DNA of 64,000 nt from Paenibacillus_G filicis (lineage in GTDB: Bacteria > Bacillota > Bacilli > Paenibacillales > NBRC-103111): assembly GCF_038070315.1 (NCBI RefSeq), contig NZ_JBBPCC010000008.1, positions 186,001 to 250,000 of the forward strand, in the 5' to 3' direction. The position numbers and the translations under genes were made by a program. The notes under the pieces are model-generated. The model was not told where the DNA came from, searched no databases, and was given only the letters and a program-made list of their open reading frames with translations. How positions within the stretch are numbered: the first letter of the stretch is position 1; each line of letters opens with the position of its first letter. Below are positions 7,906 through 16,511 of the stretch, piece by piece.

Positions 7906-8862
7906 TTAGGAGTCCAAAGGCACCCCCTTGCGTTCGGGACCGGCCGCAGGAACCTTTCGCGCGCGCTGTGTATTTGTGCCGATGACGCCCGCGATAATCA
8001 TCACGGTGCCTACTGCATGGAACCATTCCAGCTTCTCCTGCAGGAAGACGACGCCGGCCAAAATCGCCACCACGGTGGACAATTGGTTGAAGGTTGTCAT
8101 CTTGGCCGCCTCCATGCGGGATAAGGCGAAGTTGGACAAGTAAGAAGACAGGAAAGATGACAGAATACCCAGATAAGCAATCGAGATGATAAACGACAGA
8201 TGGGTGAAGGGCAGGAAGTAGTCACCCAACGTGCCTGCGCTTACATTGCGCGAGATGGCTATGGCATGGAACGTCACGAAGCCGATGACCGTCATCACAT
8301 AAGTCAGCTCCAGCGAACTGAACCGCTTGACCAGCTTGCGGACCAGGATGGTGTAGCCAGCCGATGACAGTACGGACAACAGGATGAGCACTGTGCCGAT
8401 AAGCGGTGTGTTGCTGAGGCTGCCGCCCTTCATCAGGAAGATGAAGAGGACGCCGGCCACGGACAGGGTCAGGAATACACCTTGCGTTAGCGTCGAGCGT
8501 TCCTTCAGGAAAATCGCTGCCATCAGCATGGAGACGATCGGCAGCAGCGCATACAGAATGCCGGTCTCGGAGGATGAGGCGTAGACTAGGCCGAAGGTCT
8601 GGAAGGAAAAGAACATTGCCGGATAAAACAGCGCAAGCGGCAGCAGCGGCCACAGTTCGCGGAAGCTGCCCTTGATCTTGATTTTCCCCATCAGCAGGGG
8701 AATGGTGGCTGCGATCAGCGCGACCGAGAAGCGATGGGCCAGCATATCCAGAGGATGTGCTGCGGTAAGGGCCATTTTGACGAACAGAAAGGAAAAGCCG
8801 ATAATTGCCGCATACAAGATGGCAGCCGTGTAGGCGGAACGCATCGATGGGGGCTTATTCAT
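7906..8862 (-). CDS. DMT superfamily (EamA) permease
   Basis: The 318-residue protein is very hydrophobic, with about ten membrane helices in two EamA-type halves. The first opens with AAILYAAIIGFSFLFVKMAL and the second includes LSSAGYTILVRKLVKRFSSLEL and LAYLGILSSFLSSYL. Members export or import small metabolites such as amino acids or purines; the substrate cannot be told. GAGGAGGCG precedes the ATG. It is divergent from a MocR-type regulator, with about 170 bases between the starts. Such EamA-MocR pairs are common and the regulator usually controls the permease. Confidence 0.9.
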   Translation of the reverse strand: MNKPPSMRSAYTAAILYAAIIGFSFLFVKMALTAAHPLDMLAHRFSVALIAATIPLLMGKIKIKGSFRELWPLLPLALFYPAMFFSFQTFGLVYASSSETGILYALLPIVSMLMAAIFLKERSTLTQGVFLTLSVAGVLFIFLMKGGSLSNTPLIGTVLILLSVLSSAGYTILVRKLVKRFSSLELTYVMTVIGFVTFHAIAISRNVSAGTLGDYFLPFTHLSFIISIAYLGILSSFLSSYLSNFALSRMEAAKMTTFNQLSTVVAILAGVVFLQEKLEWFHAVGTVMIIAGVIGTNTQRARKVPAAGPERKGVPLDS

Positions 8863-8988
8863 GAGAGACGCCTCCTCATACAGAATACAGACGAGCCATC
8901 AGGTTCGAGGGATCATCCGTCCATACTTAATTGGATCTGCTTCCATCGTAAGCCCCAATGCCTTGTGGTACAATATGTATAAATGAAA

Positions 8989-9004
8989 ACTGTACCGGTA
9001 CAGT
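8989..9004. promoter_or_regulatory. 16-bp perfect palindrome, likely operator of the MocR-type regulator
   Basis: ACTGTACCGGTACAGT is a perfect inverted repeat located 28 bases before the regulator start, in the divergent region, just after an AT-rich stretch with a TATAAA. The regulator's own winged-helix domain is a natural binder. This is inferred from position. Confidence 0.55.
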
Positions 9005-9031
9005 CTATGGAACATGGAGGTGAGAACTGCA

Positions 9032-10393
9032 GTGCTCAAATACATGCTTCTGCTGAATGAATTGGAAGGGCTGCTGGATAGCGGTGCTATCCGTGAGGGC
9101 GGCAAGCTTCCGTCCGTCCGCCAATTGGCAGAGAGTCACAACGTGAATAAAGCAACGGTGATCCGCGCGCTTCAGGAGCTGGAGAAGCGGCATCTGATCT
9201 ATGCCGTGCCCCAGAGCGGGTACTATGCGGTCGGCAAGGAACGCCAGGCGGAGGAGAGCAGTACTCGGAATCTTGACTTTGCGACATCGGCTCCGGATCC
9301 GGATGTATTTCCTTATCTGGACTTCAAGCACTGCATCAATCAGGCGATCGATATCTACAAGAACGAGCTGTTTGTCTACGGCACGCCGAAGGGGCTTCCG
9401 ACGCTCATTCCCGTCATCCAGAAGCAGCTCGCGAATCATCAGGTCTTCACCGATCCGGATAGGATTGTCATTACGGCTGGCGTGCAGCAAGCATTATCGC
9501 TGCTCGTGGCTATGCCGTTCCCTAATGGCAAATCCAATATCCTGATCGAGCAGCCCGGCTATCATCTGCTGATTGCGCATCTGAAGACGCATGGCATCCG
9601 GGCGCTAGGTATCGCAAGAGACGAGAGAGGCCTGGACTGGACGGAACTGGAGCGGATGTTCCGCGAGGAGGATATCAAGTTCTTCTATACGATGCCGCGG
9701 TTCCAGAATCCGCTGGGTGTCTCCTACAACAAGCAGGAGAAGCTGAGGATGCTCGAGCTGGCTGCACGCTACGACGTCTATCTGGTCGAGGATGATTACA
9801 TGGCCGACTTCGAGACAGACACCAAGGCTGACCCGTTATACGCCTATGATACGGGATCTCCCTCCCGGGTTATCTATTTGAAGAGCTATTCCAAAATCAT
9901 CTTCCCCGGCTTGCGGGTGGGGGTTGCAGTGCTCCCCGAGGAGTTGGTCGGGATGTTCCGAAGCTACAAGCATGTGCTGGACATCGACAGCTCGATGCTG
10001 TCCCAGGCTGCGCTGGAGATTTACATCAAGAGCGGGATGTTCGAACGGCATCGGCAGAAAATCAGCGGCTCCTACCTTCAGCGGTCCCGTGTGCTGCAGG
10101 GCAGTCTGGAGCGGGCCAAGGAACGGCTGCCTGCGAAGCTTCAGGCGGGCTTCCCCAGCAAGTCTCCTTTCATGCATACCCATCTGGTGCTGGATCGCTC
10201 TGTGAACGTTGGTGCCTTGATCAGCCGGATGCGGAAGCAGGGCGTTCTGCTGGATTCCATCGACAAGCATATGTTAAGTACGTTTCCTCTTCCCAACCTG
10301 CTCAAGCTGACAGTCTCCAACGTCAAGGAGAAGGATATCGAGCAGGGCATCCAACGGATTACCAACGGATTGCTGGCGTTGTACCGGGGGTAG
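9032..10393 (+). CDS. MocR-type regulator (GntR winged helix fused to aminotransferase fold I)
   Basis: A 453-residue fusion: an N-terminal GntR-type winged helix (about 10-70: GGKLPSVRQLAESHNVNKAT, VIRALQELEKRHLIYAV) followed by a full PLP-dependent aminotransferase-like domain. The presumed Schiff-base lysine is in YLKSYSKIIFPGLRVG, and VEDDYMADF holds the PLP-binding Asp. The usual QNPTG motif reads FQNPLG. Such proteins sense PLP or an amine-PLP adduct. The start is GTG at 9032, with GGAGGTG (9016-9022) nine bases upstream; the ATG at 9014 lacks any such site. It probably regulates the divergent EamA permease and itself through the palindrome at 8989-9004. Confidence 0.9.
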   Translation: MLKYMLLLNELEGLLDSGAIREGGKLPSVRQLAESHNVNKATVIRALQELEKRHLIYAVPQSGYYAVGKERQAEESSTRNLDFATSAPDPDVFPYLDFKHCINQAIDIYKNELFVYGTPKGLPTLIPVIQKQLANHQVFTDPDRIVITAGVQQALSLLVAMPFPNGKSNILIEQPGYHLLIAHLKTHGIRALGIARDERGLDWTELERMFREEDIKFFYTMPRFQNPLGVSYNKQEKLRMLELAARYDVYLVEDDYMADFETDTKADPLYAYDTGSPSRVIYLKSYSKIIFPGLRVGVAVLPEELVGMFRSYKHVLDIDSSMLSQAALEIYIKSGMFERHRQKISGSYLQRSRVLQGSLERAKERLPAKLQAGFPSKSPFMHTHLVLDRSVNVGALISRMRKQGVLLDSIDKHMLSTFPLPNLLKLTVSNVKEKDIEQGIQRITNGLLALYRG

Positions 10394-10522
10394 CAGGAGT
10401 CAGAGGTTCATGGTCCTTTTCCCCCTTCTATAAAGTAAGTGAGCATGTGGGCATACATGTCTATTTTTTAGCCTTGGCGTGAATGCGCTCGTAATTGGGG
10501 AGGTTCCAGAGAAAAGCAAAGA

Positions 10523-10545
10523 GCCGCAGGCCAGAGGCTTGCGGC
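10523..10545 (-). terminator. Terminator of the PspC gene
   Basis: On the minus strand GCCGCAAGCC pairs with GGCCTGCGGC around a short loop and is followed by TCTTTGCTTTTCT. It starts about 40 bases after the PspC stop codon. Confidence 0.75.
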
Positions 10546-10583
10546 AATGAGCGTTTATGGATGCGCGTTGACTGGCTTAGCTG

Positions 10584-10811
10584 TTAATAGCCGTGATAAG
10601 GTCCAGGGCCGTAGTGATGATGATGCACCGGCTCCTTCGGAATAACGATGCTCGCGATGATATACACGAGAAGTGTGGTGCCGAAGCTGCAAATGGCCGA
10701 GATGATCCAGATCAGCCGGATCAGGGTGGCGTTGATGCCGAGCCATTCGGACAAGCCGCCGCTCAGTCCGGTAAAGGTGCTGTTATAACGGGAACGGAAC
10801 AATTTATTCAT
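10584..10811 (-). CDS. PspC domain protein, short, with His/Gly-rich tail
   Basis: A 75-residue protein consisting of the PspC domain: a basic amphipathic start MNKLFRSRYNSTFTGLSGGL, the conserved LSEWLGINATLIRLIWI, and a membrane helix to about residue 57 (IVIP). It ends in HHHHYGPGPYHGY, an unusual His/Gly/Tyr tail that might bind metal. PspC proteins sit in the cytoplasmic membrane and take part in envelope-stress responses. The start at 10811 is supported by GAAGGGAG upstream; an in-frame extension to 11021 lacks domain features. It is a single-gene unit with its own terminator. Confidence 0.85.
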   Translation of the reverse strand: MNKLFRSRYNSTFTGLSGGLSEWLGINATLIRLIWIISAICSFGTTLLVYIIASIVIPKEPVHHHHYGPGPYHGY

Positions 10812-11143
10812 GAGGAAAAACTCCCTTCCTATTTTCAATTTCGTTAGCGCTATCGTTGATGTCTTTATTGTAAGGCATGGCAAGCCGGCGCGAAACCGAC
10901 CTGTGACGGTTTGAATACTGGACCTAAGGCGGGGTGGCATCCGGTTCTGCAGACGTGGCAGCCACGCCCTGGCTCCATTCGTCTGTCCATTTATCCGGCA
11001 AATCCTTAGGAATAGAAACAACTCTGTTGCCGCTGCGGAGCCGCCTTAATATTATCCAAACTCTGCTTAGCTTCCTCTATCCCAATCTGTCCGTGTTCTT
11101 TCTATAATCGGGTTATTCCGATATTGGGAGGCTGAAGAGAAGG
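10812..11143. other. Divergent intergenic region between pspC and the dioxygenase gene
   Basis: A TATAAT at 11103-11108 is a possible -10 for the dioxygenase gene, without a good -35. On the minus strand a stop-to-stop frame of about 30 codons ends near 11010 (GIEEAKQSLDNIKAAPQRQQ). It reads like real protein but has no start codon or known family. Confidence 0.4.
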
Positions 11144-12562
11144 ATGGACAAAAACAATCAGGTACTGCTTACGGACGAACAGGTGCAGCAATTTATCACG
11201 GATGGTTTTTTGATTTTGCAGACAGACTTTGCGCCAGATTTTCATGAGAGCCTGATGGCGCAGTTGAATAAGGTGTACGAGGAAGAGGGCAATCCGGGCA
11301 ATAATCTGCTGCCACGGATTCGCGAGCTGCAGAAGGTGTTCGACCATCCGGTGATTACGGGGGCGCTGACCAGCGTGCTCGGTCCGGATTATATGCTGCA
11401 TGCCCACCGGCATGGACATTTTAACGCGAACCCGGCTGCAGGAGGCTGGCACAAGGACAGCTACTGGGGCTACGATCGCATGCGCAATCACCACCCTTGG
11501 TGGGCGATGATCATGTATTTCCCTCAGGACACGCCGCCTGAGCTCGGACCGACGGGCATTATGCCGGGAACCCAGAACTACGAGACCCGGATCTTCGCCA
11601 AGGACGATGCCTCCGGGGAAGCATTGGCTAGCGGTGGAGCGGGAACCTTCGCCCTGATTCATTATGATATCTGGCATCGGTCGACCCCTAATATCCTCGG
11701 CCATCCGAGGTACATGCTCAAGTTCGAGTTCATGCGGACTGAGGCGCCGGCTAAGCCGTCCTGGGACGCCAAGGGGAGCGCTTGGTCCCATCCAGCAGGG
11801 TCCGCTGAGGGAATTCCTGTGCATGACCGGCTGTGGGAGGAAAGCTGGAACTGGCTGTCGGGACAGCTCGGCAGCATCGCCGGCTCCCTGCCGGACGAAC
11901 CGTCTGCGGTCCGCGGGCTGGCGGAGAAGCTGGAGGATGCTTACGAGCCGGATGCGCTGAACGCGGCCTATGCTCTGGCCTCGGCAGGCGAGGGCGGGCT
12001 GCAGGCTCTGCTGCAAGCCCTGAGGCACGAGAGCACAGCCGTCTCCAGGCTGGCGGCCTACGGATTATCCGTTAGCGGAGAGAGCGCCGTTCCTGGACTG
12101 ATCGCAGCGCTGGATGACGCCCGGGCTGCCACGGTGATCCACGCGGCCTTCGCGCTGGGGGAGCTGCGTCAGCTTGCAGCCGCGGCTGTGTCTCGGCTGA
12201 CCGCCCTGCTGGTGGAAGCTTCTGCGGAGGTGCGCCGCACGGTCGTGGAAGCGCTGGGCATGATCGGCTCCGGCGATCCGGAAGCGGGGGCTGTCCAGGG
12301 ATTGATCCAGGGCTTGCAGGACGATGATGCTCAGGTCCGCTTCATGTCAGGGCTTGCGCTGACCCGTCTCGGCCGCTCCGGGGAGGCAGCCGTGCCGGCG
12401 CTGGAGCGCGCGCTGGATGACGAGAATCGCTACGTGCGCGCCCATGCCGCGGAGGCGCTCCGCTATATCGGCACACCCAAAGCCCAGGATATTCTGATCC
12501 GCGAGCTGTTCCGGTCGCGGTGGTGCGCCACCACGACGAAGGAGAATGCGTTCTACCCATAA
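11144..12562 (+). CDS. Phytanoyl-CoA dioxygenase-like protein fused to HEAT repeats
   Basis: The 472 residues split in two. Residues 1-235 are a PhyH-type Fe(II)/2-oxoglutarate dioxygenase: the iron ligands are H103, D105 (GGWHKDSYWG) and H178 (DIWHRS), and R189 in HPRYMLKFEF is a candidate for binding 2-oxoglutarate. Residues about 265-460 are tandem HEAT / PBS-lyase-type repeats (AVSRLAAYGLSVSGESAVPG, VRFMSGLALTRLGRSGEAAV, YVRAHAAEALRYIG). PhyH proteins hydroxylate small molecules; the HEAT array suggests docking to a partner or a protein-bound substrate. No transport or biosynthetic genes adjoin it. Repeat copy A begins six bases after its stop. Confidence 0.85.
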   Translation: MDKNNQVLLTDEQVQQFITDGFLILQTDFAPDFHESLMAQLNKVYEEEGNPGNNLLPRIRELQKVFDHPVITGALTSVLGPDYMLHAHRHGHFNANPAAGGWHKDSYWGYDRMRNHHPWWAMIMYFPQDTPPELGPTGIMPGTQNYETRIFAKDDASGEALASGGAGTFALIHYDIWHRSTPNILGHPRYMLKFEFMRTEAPAKPSWDAKGSAWSHPAGSAEGIPVHDRLWEESWNWLSGQLGSIAGSLPDEPSAVRGLAEKLEDAYEPDALNAAYALASAGEGGLQALLQALRHESTAVSRLAAYGLSVSGESAVPGLIAALDDARAATVIHAAFALGELRQLAAAAVSRLTALLVEASAEVRRTVVEALGMIGSGDPEAGAVQGLIQGLQDDDAQVRFMSGLALTRLGRSGEAAVPALERALDDENRYVRAHAAEALRYIGTPKAQDILIRELFRSRWCATTTKENAFYP

Positions 12563-12586
12563 TAAACGACATCTAGGATGGTATGC

Positions 12587-12641
12587 GCAAAGAAGCCGTC
12601 TTCGTCCGCCTGCAAGGCGGCCCTGGAAGCGGCTTCTTTGC
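12587..12641. terminator. Large bidirectional terminator hairpin in repeat copy A
   Basis: GCAAAGAAGCCG pairs perfectly with CGGCTTCTTTGC over 12 bp, and the loop holds a second hairpin (CCGCC/GGCGG). It lies between the dioxygenase gene and the araC remnant and is conserved in copy B at 27328-27382. Confidence 0.8.
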
Positions 12642-12651
12642 TGTGCCAACG

Positions 12652-12719
12652 TCAAGAGAGAGGATACAGGTCCCGGAACTGGCTCGGAGAGAACCCGCTA
12701 TGCTCCTTAAACATGTGGG
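12652..12719 (-). pseudogene. 3' remnant of an AraC-family regulator gene
   Basis: The minus strand encodes MFKEHSGFSPSQFRDLYPLS followed by a TGA, nearly identical to the end of the intact AraC regulator at 27393-28223 (MFKEHTGFSPSQFRDLYPHS). Homology stops abruptly at 12719, so the regulator's ligand-binding part and most of its DNA-binding domain are missing. The frame is still open over the remaining codons, which suggests fairly recent loss. Confidence 0.85.
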
Positions 12720-12742
12720 GAGACAGCTGCACGACCGCTCCC

Positions 12743-12802
12743 TCGCAGCTCACTATAGCTGCCCTCGGCATCAATACCGACTTGACGCGGGCAGCTTTTT
12801 AG
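12743..12802 (+). pseudogene. 3' remnant of a thioredoxin-reductase-like gene
   Basis: The plus strand reads SQLTIAALGINTDLTRAAF and stop. The intact flavoprotein at 3146-4042 ends SQLIVAA, seven extra residues, then AIGINTDLTRLDF. The match covers the conserved C-terminal FAD-side helix of such reductases. No upstream coding region survives; the fragment abuts the araC remnant after about 23 bases. It looks like the 3' end of a second, diverged copy of this gene left after a deletion. Confidence 0.7.
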
Positions 12803-12818
12803 CCGAAGCCCGGCTTTT
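12801..12818 (+). terminator. Small terminator behind the reductase remnant
   Basis: AGCCG pairs with CGGCT around AAGCC and is followed by TTTCT, overlapping the remnant's stop codon. It fits the original terminator of the lost gene. Confidence 0.5.
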
Positions 12819-12920
12819 CTGGCAATTGGCGTAAGATTTTATAATAATAACGGAAAATCCAAGAAATTTGCCCTGCTGTCCGTATGTTAAGCTATGGAAA
12901 AATAAAGAGCAGGTGATGAC

Positions 12921-13877
12921 ATGCAGCAGGCCAGGTCACAATTAGGCACAAGAGCCGTCGGGTCCCGCACCGGCTTGAAAGCCCGGCTACGAACGGCAAG
13001 CCGATATAAAACCATGTATATGCTTCTATTCCCGGCCTTGATCTATTTTGCCGTCTTCAAGTATATCCCGATGGCAGGGATTATCATCGCCTTCAAAAAC
13101 TACAACATGGTCCTGGGCCTATGGGATAGCCCGTGGGTGGGACTGCAAAACTTCCGGGATTTTATAAACGGCGTATACTTCTGGGACATCATGGGCAACA
13201 CCATCATCATCTCGCTGTATAAACTGCTGTTTGGCTTCTCGGCTCCCGTTGTGCTGGCTTTGCTGCTGAACGAGGTTTCGGCGCAAGGATTTAAGCGGGT
13301 CGTGCAGACGATCACCTATTTGCCCCACTTTCTATCCTGGGTCATTGTGTACGGATTAATGGTAGCGCTGTTGGCCCCGGGTGACGGCCTGATTAACGTA
13401 CTGATGAAGGAAAACGGTCTCACCCCTGTCTCGTTCCTGACGGAGCCCGCCTGGGGCCGTCCTCTGCTCATCCTGTCGGAGATCTGGAAGGATATCGGCT
13501 GGGGGGCAATCCTATATCTGGCGGCCCTGGCGGGCATTGACCCCAGCTTGTACGAGGCGGCCCGCATGGATGGTGCTTCCAAGTGGAGACAGCTTTGGCA
13601 TGTGACCCTGCCTGGGATTAGCGGCGTCATCATTCTGATGCTTATTCTGAAGCTGAGCCATATTCTCGATGCCGGCTTCGATCAGGTCTTTATGTTTGCC
13701 AATACGTTTAATCAGGAAAAAGTGGATATTATCGATACCTGGGTGTACCGTGAGGGCCTGGAGCGGCTCCGTATAGGCCTGGCTACAGCCGTAGGCATGT
13801 TCAAAGCCATTATCGGATTTGCCCTGGTGCTGATTACCAATAAGCTGGCCAAGAAATTCGACGGCCAGATCTGGTGA
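12921..13877 (+). CDS. Sugar ABC importer permease, LplB type
   Basis: A 318-residue inner-membrane component of a binding-protein-dependent transporter with about six helices. The loop that contacts the ATPase (EAA motif) is EAARMDGASKWRQLWHVTLP near 215-234. The N-terminus (YMLLFPALIYFAVFKYIPM) is typical of LplB/YtcP-family permeases, which import oligosaccharides or their uronic-acid derivatives. It is the first gene of the repeat-flanked block and is followed after 12 bases by the second permease. As usual for this family, no ATPase is encoded nearby; a shared MsmX-type ATPase elsewhere is expected. Confidence 0.92.
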   Translation: MQQARSQLGTRAVGSRTGLKARLRTASRYKTMYMLLFPALIYFAVFKYIPMAGIIIAFKNYNMVLGLWDSPWVGLQNFRDFINGVYFWDIMGNTIIISLYKLLFGFSAPVVLALLLNEVSAQGFKRVVQTITYLPHFLSWVIVYGLMVALLAPGDGLINVLMKENGLTPVSFLTEPAWGRPLLILSEIWKDIGWGAILYLAALAGIDPSLYEAARMDGASKWRQLWHVTLPGISGVIILMLILKLSHILDAGFDQVFMFANTFNQEKVDIIDTWVYREGLERLRIGLATAVGMFKAIIGFALVLITNKLAKKFDGQIW

Positions 13878-13889
13878 GGAGACAACGAT

Positions 13890-14759
13890 ATGATTAACAT
13901 GACATTCGGAGAAAAGATGGGCCAGGCTATCGTCTACGGGCTATTGTCTCTGCTGGCGGTTTTGTGCCTGTTTCCCTTCGTGTATGTAGTTGCCGTTTCG
14001 ATTACGCCCGAGTCGGAAGTATTGCGTAAGGGGGTGGTCCTTATCCCGGAAACGGTGACGTTCGCAGCCTACAAGGAGGTATTCTTCTCCCGGGGAATCG
14101 GTCAGGCGTATCAAATTACGCTGTTCCGGACTCTGGTAGGAACAGCCCTGAACATGCTGTTTACCGTACTGGCGGCTTACCCTCTATCCAAAAAAAACCT
14201 GCCGGGCCGCAGTCCCTTTCTCCTGTTCATCGTGTTTACCATGATGTTCTCCGGCGGACTCATCCCAACTTACCTGCTGATCCGCTATCTGGGGCTGCTT
14301 AATTCGCCCTGGGTGCTGATTATACCGGGGTTGATCAGTGCGTTCAATCTGGTCATTCTCAAGGGCTTTTTCGAACGGCTGCCTTATGAGATCGAGGAAT
14401 CGGCCCGAGTGGACGGGGCCCATGAGCTTCAGGTGCTGGGCCGGATTATTTTGCCCCTGTCCATGCCTGTGCTGGCTACCGTATCCCTGTTCTACGGGGT
14501 AAGTCATTGGAACAGCTACTTCGATGCCATTGTCTACATCAACGACGCGAAGCTGATGCCGCTGCAGGTCGTCCTGCGCAACATTCTGCTCAATGTCCAG
14601 TCGCAAAGCGCGGAATCCCTGTCGAACCTTGAGCATGTAAGCACCATGGCCTTACAGATGGCGGCCGTCGTGGTCACGACACTTCCGATTCTGGTCGTGT
14701 ACCCGTTCTTGCAGAAGCACTTCACCCAAGGGGTGCTGATGGGTTCCATTAAGGGCTGA
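13890..14759 (+). CDS. Sugar ABC importer permease, LplC type
   Basis: This 289-residue permease has the EAA loop EESARVDGAHELQVLGRIIL (about 169-188) and the family C-terminus, KHFTQGVLMGSIKG, that marks the second permease in Lpl/Ytc systems. It opens with a short cytoplasmic tail and a helix (YGLLSLLAVLCLFPFVYVVA). GAGGAGAC precedes the ATG. Together with the LplB-type gene before it and the lipoprotein after it, it forms a three-gene importer without its own ATPase. Confidence 0.92.
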   Translation: MINMTFGEKMGQAIVYGLLSLLAVLCLFPFVYVVAVSITPESEVLRKGVVLIPETVTFAAYKEVFFSRGIGQAYQITLFRTLVGTALNMLFTVLAAYPLSKKNLPGRSPFLLFIVFTMMFSGGLIPTYLLIRYLGLLNSPWVLIIPGLISAFNLVILKGFFERLPYEIEESARVDGAHELQVLGRIILPLSMPVLATVSLFYGVSHWNSYFDAIVYINDAKLMPLQVVLRNILLNVQSQSAESLSNLEHVSTMALQMAAVVVTTLPILVVYPFLQKHFTQGVLMGSIKG

Positions 14760-14825
14760 CGAGTCCAAGTTCCTCGGCATATTACGGTTCATCCGTGATA
14801 GTATACAAACAAAGGAGAGGTCATT

Positions 14826-16418
14826 ATGCAACGTAAAAGGCTCGTATTCCCCGTACTTGCGGCCATGCTGGGTCTGGGGGCACTGTCCGGCTGTACCGGG
14901 AATGAAACTACGCCGGAGCAGCCAGGCTCCGCTGCAGGCGGCAACCCGTCCGCACAAGGGAGCAAATTCCCCAGCAAGCTGAAAATCTCCATGTTCAATC
15001 AGGGCACGTTCAATGCGGCAGCGCCGGTTCCTTCGCGGGAGGAGGATGTTCAGCGCCAGATGCTGGAGAGCGCCATGAACATCGATCTGAATATGGTCAT
15101 TCCGCAGGCGGGCCAAGCTACGACCAAGCTGAATACGCTGATCGCGGGCGGGGATATTCCGGATCTGATTTTTCTGAAGACCCGGACCGATCTGGCCCAA
15201 TACGACGACCAGGGCATATTGGCGGATCTGACGCCCTACATGGATCAGTTCCCTGAGCTGAAGAAGCGCTTCAGCGAGGACTCCTGGGATGCGATGAAGT
15301 ATAAGGGGAAGATCATAGCAGTACCCGGTTATGACAACGTGAACGGGGTCCGAAGCCTGTTCATCCGCAATGATTGGTTGAAAAAGCTGAATCTTCAGGT
15401 GCCCACAACGCCGGATGAGCTGTTCGAAGTGATGAAAGCGTTCACGGAGCGGGATCCAGACGGCAACGGCAAGAAAGATACCTACGGGTTCATCGGCGGT
15501 ATGAATAAAGAAGGCGTGCTGCAAACCTACGGCTTCGATGTTCTGATGTGGATGTTCGGCGTAAATCCTCCGAATGCCATTGATGTGAAGGATAACAAGC
15601 CGGTTCTGCTATTTACCGATCCGAGAATGAAGGAAGCTCTCACTTATATCAACCGGATGATGGAAGCCAAGGTGGTGGACCCGGACTGGGTGACCATGAA
15701 CACGCCTGACCTGCTCGACCAGAAGCTGTTTAAGGGCAAAGTTGGCGTGATGGTCAGGGATGCGCGCAGACTGGAGCCGGATGCGCAGCAGAAGATGCAG
15801 GAAGTCGGAGGAGAGGTCCCGGAATGGATCATCATTCCGCCGATGAAGGGACCTTACGGCGATCAGATTCTGGAGACCAAGACGTACCAGAGCAACTCCT
15901 GGGCCATCTCGGTTAAAGCCGGCAAAGATAAAATTATCCGGATCCTGTCGATGCTGGAGTATTTATTTACGGATGAGAAGGTCTATCCGCATTATGCTTA
16001 CGGAGTAGAAGGCATCCACTGGAAGCTGGTGGACGGCAAGGTCAAGAACATCATTCCCGAATTAACCAAGGAAGTCAAGGACAAGTATGCCTGGGTGGAT
16101 CATTACAAGTTCCCTCGCCGGGGGGATGATGCGGAATACTTCAGCTTCAAGAATCCGAAAACCGCCGAAGCATTCACGAATAATCAGCAGTATGTCATGC
16201 CTACCTTGCCGGGAGCGGGTCTAACGGACGACCCGAATGACTCCAAGGCCGCCGAGCGCGTACGCTACATTAATGAAACGCTGATCAAATTTATGAGCGG
16301 CAAGGAGCCTCTGTCCAATTGGGACACTTATATCAAGACGCTGGAAACCAAGTTTGACTTGCAGAAATATACCGATCATATAACAGCCCAGTTGAAGCAG
16401 CAGGGCTATATCAAGTAA
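14826..16418 (+). CDS. Sugar ABC importer binding lipoprotein, LplA type
   Basis: The 530-residue extracellular binding protein has a signal peptide with lipobox LSGC; C23 would be lipidated. The mature part follows the large family-1 binding proteins of Lpl/Ytc systems (about 500 residues), with YKGKIIAVPGYDNVNGVRSL and DPDGNGKKDTYGFIGG, the latter being a calcium-loop-like segment common in the family. AAAGGAGAGG precedes the ATG. The substrate is probably an oligosaccharide released by the 1661-residue secreted protein encoded downstream; that is an inference from linkage. Confidence 0.92.
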   Translation: MQRKRLVFPVLAAMLGLGALSGCTGNETTPEQPGSAAGGNPSAQGSKFPSKLKISMFNQGTFNAAAPVPSREEDVQRQMLESAMNIDLNMVIPQAGQATTKLNTLIAGGDIPDLIFLKTRTDLAQYDDQGILADLTPYMDQFPELKKRFSEDSWDAMKYKGKIIAVPGYDNVNGVRSLFIRNDWLKKLNLQVPTTPDELFEVMKAFTERDPDGNGKKDTYGFIGGMNKEGVLQTYGFDVLMWMFGVNPPNAIDVKDNKPVLLFTDPRMKEALTYINRMMEAKVVDPDWVTMNTPDLLDQKLFKGKVGVMVRDARRLEPDAQQKMQEVGGEVPEWIIIPPMKGPYGDQILETKTYQSNSWAISVKAGKDKIIRILSMLEYLFTDEKVYPHYAYGVEGIHWKLVDGKVKNIIPELTKEVKDKYAWVDHYKFPRRGDDAEYFSFKNPKTAEAFTNNQQYVMPTLPGAGLTDDPNDSKAAERVRYINETLIKFMSGKEPLSNWDTYIKTLETKFDLQKYTDHITAQLKQQGYIK

Positions 16419-16511
16419 TCGGCAAGGATAAGAGGGGGCTACTTTCCGGTCCTCTCTTTCGCTCGCTTATGCTATGCTGGAAATAAATTAGCCTGTAAGG
16501 GAAGACCGCCG

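Larger units (their letters stand above)
12568..12719. repeat. 152-bp direct repeat, left copy (A) bordering the glycan island
   Basis: This segment matches 27309-27460 in the same orientation with no gaps and 9 mismatches (94% identity) by my own alignment. It contains a large terminator hairpin and, on the minus strand, the last codons of an AraC-family regulator. The right copy is part of an intact araC gene; this one is cut off at 12719. Mismatches include changes that keep the hairpin paired and the frame open. Confidence 0.95.

Noticed and set aside
11010..11100. Minus-strand stretch reading GIEEAKQSLDNIKAAPQRQQ before a stop
   Set aside because: It looks protein-like and could be a relic, but the frame is only about 30 codons, has no start codon, and matches no family I know.
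12921..14759. The two Lpl-type permease sets (12.9 kb and 56.2 kb) as a recent duplication
   Set aside because: The proteins share family motifs but differ at most positions and have different neighbours and regulators, so they are ordinary paralogues.
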